In this document: in pieces, positions 35,526 to 45,393 of the stretch
How positions within the stretch are numbered: the stretch's first letter is position 1
Layout of the letters: each line of letters opens with the position of its first letter
Origin: Pelagihabitans sp963760375
Lineage (GTDB): Bacteria; Bacteroidota; Bacteroidia; Flavobacteriales; Flavobacteriaceae
Direction of reading: 5' to 3'
Length of the DNA stretch: 64,000 nt
Assembly (NCBI GenBank): GCA_963760375.1
Contig: CAVXCS010000005.1
Span: forward strand, 372,001-436,000
Position numbers and translations under genes: made by a program
The notes under the pieces: model-generated
Database searches by the model: none
What the model saw: only the letters and a program-made list of their open reading frames with translations
Told to the model about the DNA's origin: nothing

Positions 35526-37724
35526 CTATATGTTCAGCCAATAGGTAAGTTTTAGATTGATCGATCGGTAACGCGGGGCGATCTGGCTTACGAAATAATT
35601 GTCGTTGTAGACCAGGAACAGATCCGAAAGCGGGGCAAAACGCCATTGCAGCCTTGAGTTGATACCGAAATTATCGCGTTGGTTGCTGTATTGGATCAAA
35701 GTAGACCAGAAGACCGACTTGGTAAAGGTGATTTCGATTTTCGGACTGATCAACCAAATGTCGGCACTTGAATAAGGCGCTGGCAATGTGATCTTGTCAT
35801 AGTTCAAGATTAGAGAAAGAAAAGCTTTGGGTTGAAAACGCAATGTCATCCTTCCTTCCAGCGAGAATTTGTCCCCATTGTAAAAATTGCCAATATTGGA
35901 AGTGCCTTCAAAGGCGAATATTTTCCTTCGATCCGATTGATAGCCCAGTTCTACACTGTTGTAGGTATAGCCGATATTCGCCGGCAATGGAATGGCGCCA
36001 TCGGTACCTGTGGGGTCGAAAGTGTCGAACAGGTAGGTATAGTCACTTCTGACTTCCAATTTAAGTTCCGACTGGTCCCTGAACTTACCTTCCCAACCCC
36101 CACCAAGGGTATAGTCGGTGTTTAGGAAGTCCCTTTCCGGACTCCAGATGAAAACCGGGGTGAACTGAAAACTATGGGTCTGGATCGCCCCTCCGACCGG
36201 CCAAAATATCCGCTGAATATTCGTAAAGGTTTTAACGATATCAGTTCTTCGTATAAAGCCCAGATCCGACCTGAAGTCCTCGCCGAGATATACCGCTTTG
36301 CCTCGCAAATTAAACCTTCTTGAATTGTATTCTATACTGGCTCCGGTCGACAGATCTTTACCGCCGCCCTCCGGTTGAAAGGATTTATGCAGATACGCCT
36401 TCCCGTTCCAAAGGTTGTCCTCAGATATCAAATTGTAATCAACGCCCGCCACACGGTTGTATTGATCGCCGGGCGCAAGGAAATCGTAGTCTTTAAAGGA
36501 CTCCCTGTTGATAAAGAACAATCCGATATTGGAACGGGAAAAAACCTGTTGTTGAAGGGCCAGCATGGTATTGTTGTTGGATGGAATTTCATTGTCGGCG
36601 TCTTCGGCCGTTTGCAGGTTAAGAAACCCCAACCTTAAATTACTGTTGACCTTGCCGCTCAATCGAACGCCACCAATGATCTTATTCTCGATGGTATTGT
36701 CCGCGGTATCTTTGGCAATGCCGATGCGTCTTGAAAAGAAAGGGCTTCCATCCCGTGGATCACCGAAGCTGGCAAAAAGATCGCTGTTGTCTACAAAAAA
36801 TTGCCTTTTTTCAGGTAAGTTCACCTCGAATCGGGTGAGGTTGGTGACTTGGTCATCGACTTCCACCTGTGAAAAATCGGGATTGAGGGTGATGTCCAAA
36901 TTCATACTATTGCCGATGGAAACCTTGGCGTCACCTCCGACATTGAACTTACTTTGGGACTCGGCGTTTTCAAAATCCTTTTCAGCCAATGTGTTGATAT
37001 ATGGGATGATCGCCAAGGGCGTCCTTGATTTTCCCAAAGGTTTCTCAAAAATCATATCGCCCATAAAGGTGAGCCCAAACACATTCTGATTTTGTGGAAT
37101 TTTCATCCAGGTACTGGTTTCGTTCGATTGGGTGTCGAAACGGTAACTGTTGAAACGCCACTTGTTGACCCCTTCTTTGAATTTGAATGAAGTAAGGGGT
37201 ATGATCAGTTCAGAGGTGTAACCCCCATCATATATTTTTGATTCGCCCTTCCATTTAACGTCCCAGGAAATCGTAAATCCCCTGAGATCGAGTCCACCGC
37301 CCGATACAAGGCCCTCCCGTTGCACCCCATAAGGGTTGATCCCAAAGAGGAAAGCATTGTTACCATCGTTGAAAGTGTCGAACAACAAGGAGATGTTGTC
37401 ACTGTTGCCCGCCCTGAAATCGCGTTGCAAGGATTGTATGGCATAGTTCTTTCCTGCCGCATCGACCCTGATCCCGATATAGAGGTTTTTGTCGTCGTAC
37501 AGCATTTTGATATCGGATTGCTGTCGTGCCTGTATGGAATCATAAGGAAAATACTCCCAAAACCCATGGGCACTTTCGGCGGTTTCCCAAATGGGTTCGT
37601 CCAAAATACCGTCCAATTCAATGGGTTCGGAAATTTGCTTAACTACAAAAGACTTGTTTGGAAATTGTGCGAAAGACCGAAGCGTAACAAATAGAAAGAT
37701 GATTACATAGATACTTCGATGCAT
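35526..37724 (-). CDS. DUF5916 outer-membrane protein with CBM9-like N-terminal domain
   Basis: 732 residues from ATG 37724, chosen over an upstream ATG because it starts the signal peptide MHRSIYVIIFLFVTLRSFAQ. Residues about 25-210 form a CBM9-like carbohydrate-binding domain (IELDGILDEPIWETAE, DDKNLYIGIRV). The rest is the DUF5916 region, rich in alternating strands and aromatic residues, ending with YRSINLKLTYWLNI as expected for an outer-membrane beta-barrel. This pairing is common in Bacteroidota; the function is not established. It has no co-directional neighbour within 80 bases except the HAD gene downstream. Confidence 0.88.
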   Translation of the reverse strand: MHRSIYVIIFLFVTLRSFAQFPNKSFVVKQISEPIELDGILDEPIWETAESAHGFWEYFPYDSIQARQQSDIKMLYDDKNLYIGIRVDAAGKNYAIQSLQRDFRAGNSDNISLLFDTFNDGNNAFLFGINPYGVQREGLVSGGGLDLRGFTISWDVKWKGESKIYDGGYTSELIIPLTSFKFKEGVNKWRFNSYRFDTQSNETSTWMKIPQNQNVFGLTFMGDMIFEKPLGKSRTPLAIIPYINTLAEKDFENAESQSKFNVGGDAKVSIGNSMNLDITLNPDFSQVEVDDQVTNLTRFEVNLPEKRQFFVDNSDLFASFGDPRDGSPFFSRRIGIAKDTADNTIENKIIGGVRLSGKVNSNLRLGFLNLQTAEDADNEIPSNNNTMLALQQQVFSRSNIGLFFINRESFKDYDFLAPGDQYNRVAGVDYNLISEDNLWNGKAYLHKSFQPEGGGKDLSTGASIEYNSRRFNLRGKAVYLGEDFRSDLGFIRRTDIVKTFTNIQRIFWPVGGAIQTHSFQFTPVFIWSPERDFLNTDYTLGGGWEGKFRDQSELKLEVRSDYTYLFDTFDPTGTDGAIPLPANIGYTYNSVELGYQSDRRKIFAFEGTSNIGNFYNGDKFSLEGRMTLRFQPKAFLSLILNYDKITLPAPYSSADIWLISPKIEITFTKSVFWSTLIQYSNQRDNFGINSRLQWRFAPLSDLFLVYNDNYFVSQIAPRYRSINLKLTYWLNI

Positions 37725-37787
37725 GGGTATTAGATTGGCTGGACCCAAATTTAAGATTTTAATCCCTAAGTAAATCCCAAACAAAAC

Positions 37788-37955
37788 TTAAGAATTCGTC
37801 TTTCTTTTGGGTTCCCGCTTGGCCTCTTTCAGGCTTTTGTGCAGCAAGTATTCGATTTGCCCATTGGTACTGCGAAATTCGTCCGCGGCCCATTTCTCAA
37901 CGGCCTTCAGAACCTCTTCGTTCAATCTTAGGGCGAAAGCTTTTTTTTGGGCCAT
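37788..37955 (-). CDS. Arc-like ribbon-helix-helix protein
   Basis: A 55-residue protein starting MAQKKAFALRLNEEVLKAVE and containing WAADEFRSTNGQIEYLLHKSL. The N-terminal strand with alternating lysine and hydrophobic residues (KKAFALRL) followed by two helices is the Arc/MetJ ribbon-helix-helix pattern, which binds DNA as a dimer. Small Arc-family proteins with this FRSTNGQIE motif occur next to SPFH-domain genes in many Bacteroidota. Here the start lies two bases after the stop of the hydrolase gene, itself four bases after the SPFH gene, so all three form one transcript. It could be an autorepressor of the operon. Confidence 0.87.
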   Translation of the reverse strand: MAQKKAFALRLNEEVLKAVEKWAADEFRSTNGQIEYLLHKSLKEAKREPKRKTNS

Positions 37956-37957
37956 CT

Positions 37958-38914
37958 TTAATTTTTAATGAATTGGGATATTTCCACGACCAGATCATGG
38001 GAGAGCGGTACATTTTCATCCATGTACGCTTTTTGGTTTTCCGCCATTGAGTTCACTTCCTTCAACACATGGTTCATTTTCGAAATAACCTTTAACTGGG
38101 CATTGGGCTGGGCCGCCTTAAGCATTTCGGCGTCGGCCACCTTCACTTGAAGATCGGCATCCCCGTTTAAGATCAGGATGGGAATATCGATCGATTTTAT
38201 GATTTTCACTGGATCGATCTGTATCCATGATTTGAGGAATTTTTGGTTCTGCGGGGCAAACAGTTGCAGGAGCATCGGGTTCACCGTTGCAATGGTGTCC
38301 TTTTCCATCAGTTCATCGATATGTCCTTGACAGATAATAGACAATTCGGGACTTTGTTGCGCGATTTGGCCCACCAAGATTTTGTCGATGGTTTCGCCGG
38401 CTCCCGCAATGGAGATATATTTTGACACCGTTGCATCTATCGATAACAGGCCCACCAATGCACCTTGGCTGTGCCCCAGTAAAACGATGGAAGTAAACCG
38501 ATCATCGTTTTTGAAATGGGCGATGACGGTCTTCACATCATCTGCAAAATCATATAAGGTAATCGCGCCCAATTTGGCGAGGTTCTGCTGTACGGCCGTT
38601 CGCTTGTCGTAACGGAAAAAAGCGATGCCGTTGGCATTCAGGCTATCGGAAAGGGTCTTGATATAGTTCGATTGCACATAAGTGCCGGCCTGGTTGCCAT
38701 TTCTGTCGATATTCCCGGATCCGTGTACAAAGATGGCCAAAGGCACCCCGCCCGGCCCCTCCGGATAACTTAGGGTGCCGGGAAGTTCGATCTCGCCATT
38801 GTGCAAGTCGATTTCCTGAACTGATACCTGCTGCGCCAGAAACGCTTGAGGGATCAGGTAGATGCACAAAAAACATGTGCCGATAGGGAATATTTTTAGG
38901 AGAGGGTTTTTCAA
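37958..38914 (-). CDS. Secreted alpha/beta hydrolase
   Basis: 318 residues with a signal peptide (about 1-28, ending IPQAFLAQ). It has an alpha/beta hydrolase fold with oxyanion motif HGSGNIDRNG, nucleophile elbow GHSQG, acid residue in NGDADLQV and catalytic His in MNHVLK, a complete triad. This type acts on esters or small peptides in the periplasm; the substrate is unknown. It sits between the SPFH gene (four bases upstream) and the Arc-like gene (two bases downstream), a tight operon. Confidence 0.9.
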   Translation of the reverse strand: MKNPLLKIFPIGTCFLCIYLIPQAFLAQQVSVQEIDLHNGEIELPGTLSYPEGPGGVPLAIFVHGSGNIDRNGNQAGTYVQSNYIKTLSDSLNANGIAFFRYDKRTAVQQNLAKLGAITLYDFADDVKTVIAHFKNDDRFTSIVLLGHSQGALVGLLSIDATVSKYISIAGAGETIDKILVGQIAQQSPELSIICQGHIDELMEKDTIATVNPMLLQLFAPQNQKFLKSWIQIDPVKIIKSIDIPILILNGDADLQVKVADAEMLKAAQPNAQLKVISKMNHVLKEVNSMAENQKAYMDENVPLSHDLVVEISQFIKN

Positions 38915-38918
38915 TGGT

Positions 38919-39776
38919 TTAATGATTAAGGGTCCCGGTATTTACGATGGGGGCAACATCTTTGTCGGAACAGAGCACCACCATTAAATTGCTCACCATG
39001 GCCGCCTTGCGTTCCTCATCCAGATCTACCAGGTTTTTCTTGCTCAATTGGCCCAATGCCATTTCCACCATGCTAACCGCCCCTTCCACGATCTTATGCC
39101 TAGCGGCCACGATGGCGGTAGCCTGTTGCCTTTTCAGCATGGCGTTCGCGATTTCCTGGGCATAGGCCAGATAACCGATCCTGGCCTCCAAAACTTCAAT
39201 GCCCGCCATGGCCAACCGTTCTTGGACCTCTTTTTCCAGAGCTTCACTGACTTCATTCACACTGGAGCGCAAAGTGATGTCTTCCACTAGGCCTTCGTCG
39301 GCAAAGTTATCGTAAGGATACATGCTCGCCAATTTGCGCACCGCGGCATCGGTCTGTACCCTTACGAAATTCTGGTAGTCGTCAACATCGAAGGCCGCCT
39401 TGTAGGTATCGGTGACCCGCCATACCAAAATGGTGCTGATCATGATCGGGTTGCCGAGTTTGTCGTTCACCTTCAATCGCTCGCTATCGAAATTACTGGC
39501 GCGCAGCGATATTTTTCTTTTGGAATAGAAGGGGTTGACCCAGAACAGGCCATTTTTTTTGATTGTGCCCATATATTTTCCAAAAAGGAGCAAAACCCTA
39601 GAAGAATTCGGGTTGACCAGCACGAAACCAGGAATGATAAGGAAGGCGATGAGCAGGAGCAGGCCCCCGATCAAAGGAATCCTGATCAACAAGAACCCGC
39701 CAGCAATGATAAGGAGCAGTAAAAGAAACAACATGGTATACCCATTGATCGGTTTAGAATTTTTTTCATTTGTCAT
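38919..39776 (-). CDS. SPFH (band 7/prohibitin) domain membrane protein
   Basis: 285 residues. Two adjacent hydrophobic segments near the N-terminus (about 14-31 and 34-52) are followed by an SPFH domain (about 55-200, with VLLLFGKYMGTIKKNGLFWVNPF) and a helical C-terminal part. SPFH proteins assemble into membrane cages or microdomain scaffolds, and in bacteria affect membrane protease activity. It is the first gene of the operon with the hydrolase and the Arc-like regulator. The two-segment N-terminus distinguishes it from QmcA and HflK/HflC. Confidence 0.9.
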   Translation of the reverse strand: MTNEKNSKPINGYTMLFLLLLLIIAGGFLLIRIPLIGGLLLLIAFLIIPGFVLVNPNSSRVLLLFGKYMGTIKKNGLFWVNPFYSKRKISLRASNFDSERLKVNDKLGNPIMISTILVWRVTDTYKAAFDVDDYQNFVRVQTDAAVRKLASMYPYDNFADEGLVEDITLRSSVNEVSEALEKEVQERLAMAGIEVLEARIGYLAYAQEIANAMLKRQQATAIVAARHKIVEGAVSMVEMALGQLSKKNLVDLDEERKAAMVSNLMVVLCSDKDVAPIVNTGTLNH

Positions 39777-39874
39777 GATAGGAAGAATTTGATATTAAAA
39801 TGATATCATAAATATATCAAAATAAATTATTACTTCCAAAATTATCCTTGGGTATTGATCACAGCGCATTAGCG

Positions 39875-42139
39875 CTAGGTATCGTTCGAATTGAATTTCC
39901 TGCTTTTTTTCTTGGAGGGATTTTTGAACAGTCTTTTAAAGAAACCATCGCGTTTGATCGGTTCGCAATCCATTTGTTCCAATATGGCATCGGGCGTCTT
40001 GTTGAATTTCGCCTGGGTGAGTTGGTCTAACGAACGGTCGCCATTCATTTTTTGAAGAAAAAGTGCAAAAAGTGGCAAGGCCGCGTTGGCCCCCTGACCG
40101 ATCGCCGTGCTCTTGAAGCCAATTTCATGGTCGTCCATCCCCACCCAGCTCACATGCACCAATCCTGGCATGATGCCCACGAACCAGGCATCCTTGTTGT
40201 TTTGGGTGGTCCCCGTTTTACCGGCAATATCGTTCTTCAACTTATAGGTCGACCTGATTCGTGCAGCGGTACCCCGATTGATCGTCGATTTCATCATTTC
40301 GAGCATCATTTGCCCCGTTTCCCTTGAAAAAGCCCGTTCGGCCGCACGTTTGGGCTCAAAAGCAACCAAAAGGGAATCATTTTGATCGTTGATGGTTTTG
40401 ATCAGATATGGAAAAACCGCTCGACCTTCATTGACAAAAGAGGCATACGCCCCCGCAAGTTCGTTCACGTAGATTTCCCCGGTTCCCAGGGCAAGCGAAG
40501 GCTGGTTCGGCAATTCCGAAAAAATACCCATTTTTTTGGCCTGTACCAATACGTTGTTGATACCCGTCCTTTCCAGCACTTTGACCGCCACCGTATTTAC
40601 CGATTGGCTCAGGCCCTCTTCCATGGAATAGTTCAGGAAGGTTTCATCTTTTTTGCCAGAATTGCTGGGCGACCAGCCTTTTAAATTTTCATATTCCACT
40701 TCCTGCGCCGAGAAATAGGTGCAGGGGGCGATGCCCATTTCCAGGGCGGTAGTATATACAAAGGGCTTGAACGTTGACCCTACCTGCCGTCTGCTTTGGG
40801 CCACATGGTCGTATTTGAAATTCTCGAAATCGATACCGCCGATCCATGTCATCACTGCCCCCGTACGGGGGTCGATGGAAATCGATCCGGTATTGAGGAA
40901 TTTCAAATAGTGCTGGATACTGTCGATGGTGCTGGCCAATACGGTTTTTTCACCGTTCCAATCCACGAGTTCCATATTTCGCTTGGTTTCCAGGGAATCC
41001 CAGGCCTGCTGCGGACTTAAACCCTTTTTCAATAAGTTTTTATAGGGTGCCGAATGATGCACCGCCCTTTCCAGAATGGCCTTCTTGTTCCATGGGGCAT
41101 TTTTACCATAGCCTGCCTCAAATTGTTTTTGCAAGGAGGTCATATGCGCTTTCATCGCCGCTTCGGCCATGGTTTGCATCTTGTGGTTCAACGTGGTATA
41201 TATTTTAAGGCCGTCGGTATAAATATTATAATCTTTGCCTTGTTCCTCCTCTGCATTCACCCATCGGATCAATTGCTTGCGAACTTCCTCCCTGAAATAG
41301 GGGGCCAGGCCGGAATTATGATCAAACTCCCTATAATCGATCACCAGGGGCACGGCCATCAAGCTATCCTTTTCGACCGGGGCAAGAAAACCATTATTTT
41401 CCATGGATTGGAGTACCAGGTTCCTCCGCGCCAGACTGTTTTCGGGAAACAGTCGTGGATTATAGCTGTAGGTAGCCTTTAGCATGCCCACAAGGGTGGC
41501 CGCTTCTTCTATTTTTAATTGGGAGGCGTGTTTGTTAAAAAACCGGAGTGAAGCACTTTCGACCCCGAAGGTATTGTCGCCAAAGGAAACCGTATTGAGG
41601 TAGTGCAAGAGGATCTCTTCTTTCGAAAACCGATCTTCCAACCGTTTGGCGATGAACATCTCCTTGATCTTGTCGACCACAAGATTCGTTTTCTTTCTTT
41701 CCTTTCTGGGATAGAGGTTTTTGGCCAATTGCTGGGTAAGGGTACTGCCGCCGCCTGCCGATTGCTCCTGAAGGAGAACGGTTTTGAACGCCACCCTGAT
41801 CAAACTTTGGTAATCGATGCCCGAATGCCTGTAAAACCGCTCGTCTTCTATGGCGATAAGCGCTTCGATCAAGGGATTCGGCAATGCCGTATACCCTATC
41901 GGCTGCCGATCGAACAGATAATACTTGCCGATCAGCACACTGTCTGCGGTGTACACTTCGGAGGCCCTCTGGTAACGAAAATTGGAGAGTGCTTCCTTGC
42001 TGGGCAATTTGCCCCATGCCCCGGCATAGATGCTGCCCAACAACAGCAACAGAAGACCTACAACGGCCATCAACCCTAGGAGCGCGTACCTGAGGTTGCG
42101 GGTTTTTATCCGCTTGAACAACGATCGTACATCTTTCAT
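39875..42139 (-). CDS. Class A penicillin-binding protein (PBP1A type)
   Basis: 754-residue bifunctional cell-wall synthase. It has an N-terminal membrane anchor (about 18-42), a GT51 transglycosylase domain with AIEDERFYRHSG (catalytic Glu) and GGSTLTQQLAKN, and a transpeptidase domain with the SxxK box STFK (in RRQVGSTFKPF), SQSVN as SxN, and KTGTT. It polymerises and crosslinks peptidoglycan in the periplasm. The C-terminus is short and basic. The SPFH operon starts 98 bases downstream on the same strand; the nuclease gene is divergent. Confidence 0.95.
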   Translation of the reverse strand: MKDVRSLFKRIKTRNLRYALLGLMAVVGLLLLLLGSIYAGAWGKLPSKEALSNFRYQRASEVYTADSVLIGKYYLFDRQPIGYTALPNPLIEALIAIEDERFYRHSGIDYQSLIRVAFKTVLLQEQSAGGGSTLTQQLAKNLYPRKERKKTNLVVDKIKEMFIAKRLEDRFSKEEILLHYLNTVSFGDNTFGVESASLRFFNKHASQLKIEEAATLVGMLKATYSYNPRLFPENSLARRNLVLQSMENNGFLAPVEKDSLMAVPLVIDYREFDHNSGLAPYFREEVRKQLIRWVNAEEEQGKDYNIYTDGLKIYTTLNHKMQTMAEAAMKAHMTSLQKQFEAGYGKNAPWNKKAILERAVHHSAPYKNLLKKGLSPQQAWDSLETKRNMELVDWNGEKTVLASTIDSIQHYLKFLNTGSISIDPRTGAVMTWIGGIDFENFKYDHVAQSRRQVGSTFKPFVYTTALEMGIAPCTYFSAQEVEYENLKGWSPSNSGKKDETFLNYSMEEGLSQSVNTVAVKVLERTGINNVLVQAKKMGIFSELPNQPSLALGTGEIYVNELAGAYASFVNEGRAVFPYLIKTINDQNDSLLVAFEPKRAAERAFSRETGQMMLEMMKSTINRGTAARIRSTYKLKNDIAGKTGTTQNNKDAWFVGIMPGLVHVSWVGMDDHEIGFKSTAIGQGANAALPLFALFLQKMNGDRSLDQLTQAKFNKTPDAILEQMDCEPIKRDGFFKRLFKNPSKKKSRKFNSNDT

Positions 42140-42205
42140 CGTCGCAATATCAGTATTTAATCACAATGGCAGGTGTTTTTAACAATACCTTAATTTGGCT
42201 TTCCC

Positions 42206-42213
42206 TATTTTTG
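42206..42213 (+). promoter_or_regulatory. Candidate -7 promoter box of the S1/P1 nuclease gene
   Basis: TATTTTTG matches TAnnTTTG and lies 16 bases before the ATG at 42230. The -33 element is unclear. Confidence 0.4.
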
Positions 42214-42229
42214 AAAAAATTTGTATTTC

Positions 42230-43006
42230 ATGAAAAAGTGGATCGTACCGCTATTGATCTCAGCGCAATTTTCCTACGGGAACGACCTACCTGTCTGGTC
42301 TAAAACAGGGCATCGGACCGTAGGGGAAGTGGCCGAAATGCATTTGACCAGAAAGGCCAAAAGGGCCATTGGCGCATTATTGGACGAACAGGACTTGGCC
42401 ACGGTATCGAATTATGCCGATGAGATCAAGTCCGACTCCCGTTTCAAGGCTTACGGTCCCTGGCATTACGTGAATATCCCGGCCGATAAAAAGTATGCCG
42501 ATGTCGTTGCGGGCCAAGAAGGCAATTTGATACGCGCCATCGAACAATGCATCGCCGTCCTCAAAGACAAAAGTAGCGCGCGGGAAGATAAGGTGTTTTT
42601 CCTCAAAATGCTCGTCCATTTGATCGGGGACCTGCACCAGCCCCTGCATGCGGGCCGTTTCGAGGACAAGGGCGGCAATGATATACAGGTACAATGGTTC
42701 GGGAAAGGCAGTAATCTGCACCGGGTATGGGATTCCAATATGATCGACGATTACGGCATGAGCTATACCGAACTGGCGCATACACTTCCCAGTTTGGGCA
42801 AACGGGAAAGGATTGCCCTTCAGAACGGGACGGTTTACGATTGGGTCGATGAATCACAGGCCATCGCCAATCGCATTTATGGCTCGGTCACCGTGGGCGA
42901 GAAGCTCGGGTACGATTACAGTTATCAATGGTGGGGCACCGTGGCGTCCCAATTGCAGAAAGGCGGCCTGCGCTTGGCCAAGGTGTTGAACGGCCTGTTC
43001 GGGTAA
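42230..43006 (+). CDS. S1/P1-type secreted nuclease
   Basis: 258 residues from ATG 42230 (an upstream in-frame TTG is less likely because the signal peptide MKKWIVPLLISAQFSYG starts here). The mature protein begins near VWSKTGHRTVGEVAE; the tryptophan and histidine there are trinuclear zinc ligands in this family. Further ligands are in NYADEIKSD, GPWHYVNIP, HLIGDLHQPLH and RVWDSNMI. Such enzymes degrade single-stranded nucleic acid outside the cytoplasm, providing phosphate and nucleosides. It is transcribed divergently from the PBP gene. Confidence 0.93.
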   Translation: MKKWIVPLLISAQFSYGNDLPVWSKTGHRTVGEVAEMHLTRKAKRAIGALLDEQDLATVSNYADEIKSDSRFKAYGPWHYVNIPADKKYADVVAGQEGNLIRAIEQCIAVLKDKSSAREDKVFFLKMLVHLIGDLHQPLHAGRFEDKGGNDIQVQWFGKGSNLHRVWDSNMIDDYGMSYTELAHTLPSLGKRERIALQNGTVYDWVDESQAIANRIYGSVTVGEKLGYDYSYQWWGTVASQLQKGGLRLAKVLNGLFG

Positions 43007-43299
43007 AGTTGAAGCGGTCTTCAGGGTATCAAGGATCACGATTTTGGCATCACATCACCATCCTTTAATTAGGGTAGGTGCCATGCCTTTGCCATATCAC
43101 ACCATCAGGGATGTTTGGGTAGTTGGGTCGGACAAAAGGTCAGTTTCAGCTGAATTTGAAGCAACGGTATGTATATGCGCTCATTTTTCTATGTCGTATA
43201 TACACAGTTAGGTACTTTATCTTTGGATGATTTATGCTTGAAATTGTTTTTGAGCATTAACCTTGGTTTGCTCAATTGGCTTTGTCAAGGTACTTACAA
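43007..43299. other. Intergenic region between convergent nuclease and cyclase genes
   Basis: 293 bases without a gene. One exact TAnnTTTG box on the + strand (TATCTTTG, 43218-43225) points toward the 3' end of the cyclase gene and could drive an antisense transcript; no other sign of a gene is seen. Confidence 0.4.
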
Positions 43300-45393
43300 C
43301 TAATCACCATAAAATTGAATCTTTCTCCTGATTTCTTCAAATCTGGGTTCACCCTCCAATGTTTTAAATTTAGGGATCAGACTTAAATTTACCGCAAAGC
43401 CAAAATCTGAATTATCAAGGCCTTTCTCCAGATAATTCAATGATTTCTTAATATTATTTCTCTCCAAATAGATATATGCAATATGGAGATCTAAACCATG
43501 TTCTCCGGCTGCATCCCTATCCAGTAATTCTTTTAGAAATCGATCTGCATTGATTTTATCTCCCTTCTTAAAATAAGTATTAGAAAGCGCTGACATTATC
43601 ATTCGTGCAGCTAAAGGAGAATTTTCATAAGCTTTGGTTAGATATTTTAGCGCCTCATCATATTGTTTATTATAATAATAACTCCACCCAAGGAATGCAT
43701 TAAAGAAAGGAATATCTGCTTTTTTAACAGCAGTTTCATAAAGTCGCTGGGCTTGAACATAATTGCCGGCCATCATTTCCAAATTCCCATTGTCCCAGTC
43801 AAATAGCGGATGTCCGGGATCTACTTTTTTGGCCAATTGTCCGTACTTTTTAGCCACTACTACATCACCCAAGGCAATATAGGCGGAAACAACTGTACAG
43901 ATACAGTAAGTGGTAGGTATCTTAGGCCAGGAATTAATGGAGATGGCCAGATCCACATCTTCTTTCGCTTCTTGAATTTTATTTTGAGAGTATAATTTCA
44001 AATTTCCTCTCACCAAATAGGCGTCAGAACTTTTGGGATCTAATTCCAGTGCTTTGTCAAGATAAGGGGTAGCTAAAGCAATGCCCTCTTGCGTGCTATA
44101 GGTCCCGGGGATCAAATCTGGTGAGGCTCCTACAGCAAATCTCCAGGCTAATAAAGTATGTGCCTGACTATAATTTGGATCGAGCCTAATGGCTTCTTCC
44201 AGGTATTTTGCTCCATTTTCAAAGCCAGCAAGACTCAATGTATTGATCTCTGCTCTGGCATGAAGAAAAAGCCTAAAAGCTTCACCACTTGTTGTGTTTG
44301 GTTTTTCAAGGTCATTTTCCTCGGCAATTGTTAATTCGATGTCGAGATTTTCAGCAACTTTTTTAGCTATGGCTAGCTGAATGGACGGGGCATCGCTAAG
44401 TTCCTCATCAAAAGTGCCGTTCCATATGCGCGCTTTTGTAAAAGGATCAATTAATTCTATGGATAGTTTTATCCTTTTATTATCGCTAAAAATACGTGAA
44501 CTACCGGAGATCAAATAGTTGACTCCCAATTCCTTTGCTATTTCGATCTGACTCTTTTCCCGATCTTTATATTGATACGTTGTACTAAATGCCGTTACCA
44601 CGATTGAATTAATTTTTGCCAATTCATCAATGATCTCTTGTGTCACCCCATCTGAAAAATAATCAAGATCTTCATTTTTATTGTTCAGGTTAATAAGGGG
44701 CAAGACAGCAATAGAATTTTTAAGGTTTTCATTGAAACCAGTTTCACTAGGTTTTGCTTGGAGTCCTGTAAAATAATCTATGCCAAAGTATCCAATTGCA
44801 ATTAGAGCCACTATTCCTATATACCTGATTAATTTGTTTTGTTTTCTTGAAGCATCTTTGAATTTGCCTTGAATTTTAGATTTTACCGGAACTGAAAGGC
44901 CATCATTATGAAGCGCAAAAACCTCCATTGGCTCGGCTACATTCTTAAATTCAAATGAACCTAATGATGTTAATTTAAATTCATTTTTATTTTTGATCTG
45001 GTTTCGGATTGCGTTGGATAATAAAACGGAGCCTGGGATGCCCATAGATTCAATTCTGGAGGCTATGTTGACCCCATCTCCAAAAACATTATTGTCTGTA
45101 AAAACCACTTCTCCCAAGTGCATTCCTATCCTAATGGGAAGGTTAATTTCTTGAAAATCCTGCTGCAAAGAAATTGCACATTGAACTCCGGAAGTTGCAC
45201 TGTCGAATGAAAGAAGACAAGCATCGCCAAAATACTGAACGATCTTCCCTTCATATATTGAAACTTTATCCTCGAGAACTTTTTTGAAGATTTGAAGATA
45301 TTCCATGGCTTTTGCCTCATTGCTATGCATGATAGAAGTATAGCCGGCAATGTCAGCAAAAAGGATCGTATTTAATTTTCTGGTTTCTTTCAT
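43300..45393 (-). CDS. Class III adenylate/guanylate cyclase domain protein with TolB-N-like and TPR regions
   Basis: 697 residues. The N-terminal class III cyclase domain (about 5-165) has both metal aspartates (FADIAGYTS and YFGDACLL) and the transition-state pair in GVNIASRIE, so it could be active. The position that is usually the adenine-selecting lysine reads Q (KIVQYFGD). A membrane segment (IGIVALIAIGYFGIDYF, about 190-207) follows, then a TolB-N/FlgO-like domain (about 228-355, SIAVLPLINLN) and about eight TPR units to the end. It probably signals from the inner membrane, with the TPR part outside. The gene is visibly more A+T-rich than its neighbours, which suggests transfer. Confidence 0.87.
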   Translation of the reverse strand: MKETRKLNTILFADIAGYTSIMHSNEAKAMEYLQIFKKVLEDKVSIYEGKIVQYFGDACLLSFDSATSGVQCAISLQQDFQEINLPIRIGMHLGEVVFTDNNVFGDGVNIASRIESMGIPGSVLLSNAIRNQIKNKNEFKLTSLGSFEFKNVAEPMEVFALHNDGLSVPVKSKIQGKFKDASRKQNKLIRYIGIVALIAIGYFGIDYFTGLQAKPSETGFNENLKNSIAVLPLINLNNKNEDLDYFSDGVTQEIIDELAKINSIVVTAFSTTYQYKDREKSQIEIAKELGVNYLISGSSRIFSDNKRIKLSIELIDPFTKARIWNGTFDEELSDAPSIQLAIAKKVAENLDIELTIAEENDLEKPNTTSGEAFRLFLHARAEINTLSLAGFENGAKYLEEAIRLDPNYSQAHTLLAWRFAVGASPDLIPGTYSTQEGIALATPYLDKALELDPKSSDAYLVRGNLKLYSQNKIQEAKEDVDLAISINSWPKIPTTYCICTVVSAYIALGDVVVAKKYGQLAKKVDPGHPLFDWDNGNLEMMAGNYVQAQRLYETAVKKADIPFFNAFLGWSYYYNKQYDEALKYLTKAYENSPLAARMIMSALSNTYFKKGDKINADRFLKELLDRDAAGEHGLDLHIAYIYLERNNIKKSLNYLEKGLDNSDFGFAVNLSLIPKFKTLEGEPRFEEIRRKIQFYGD

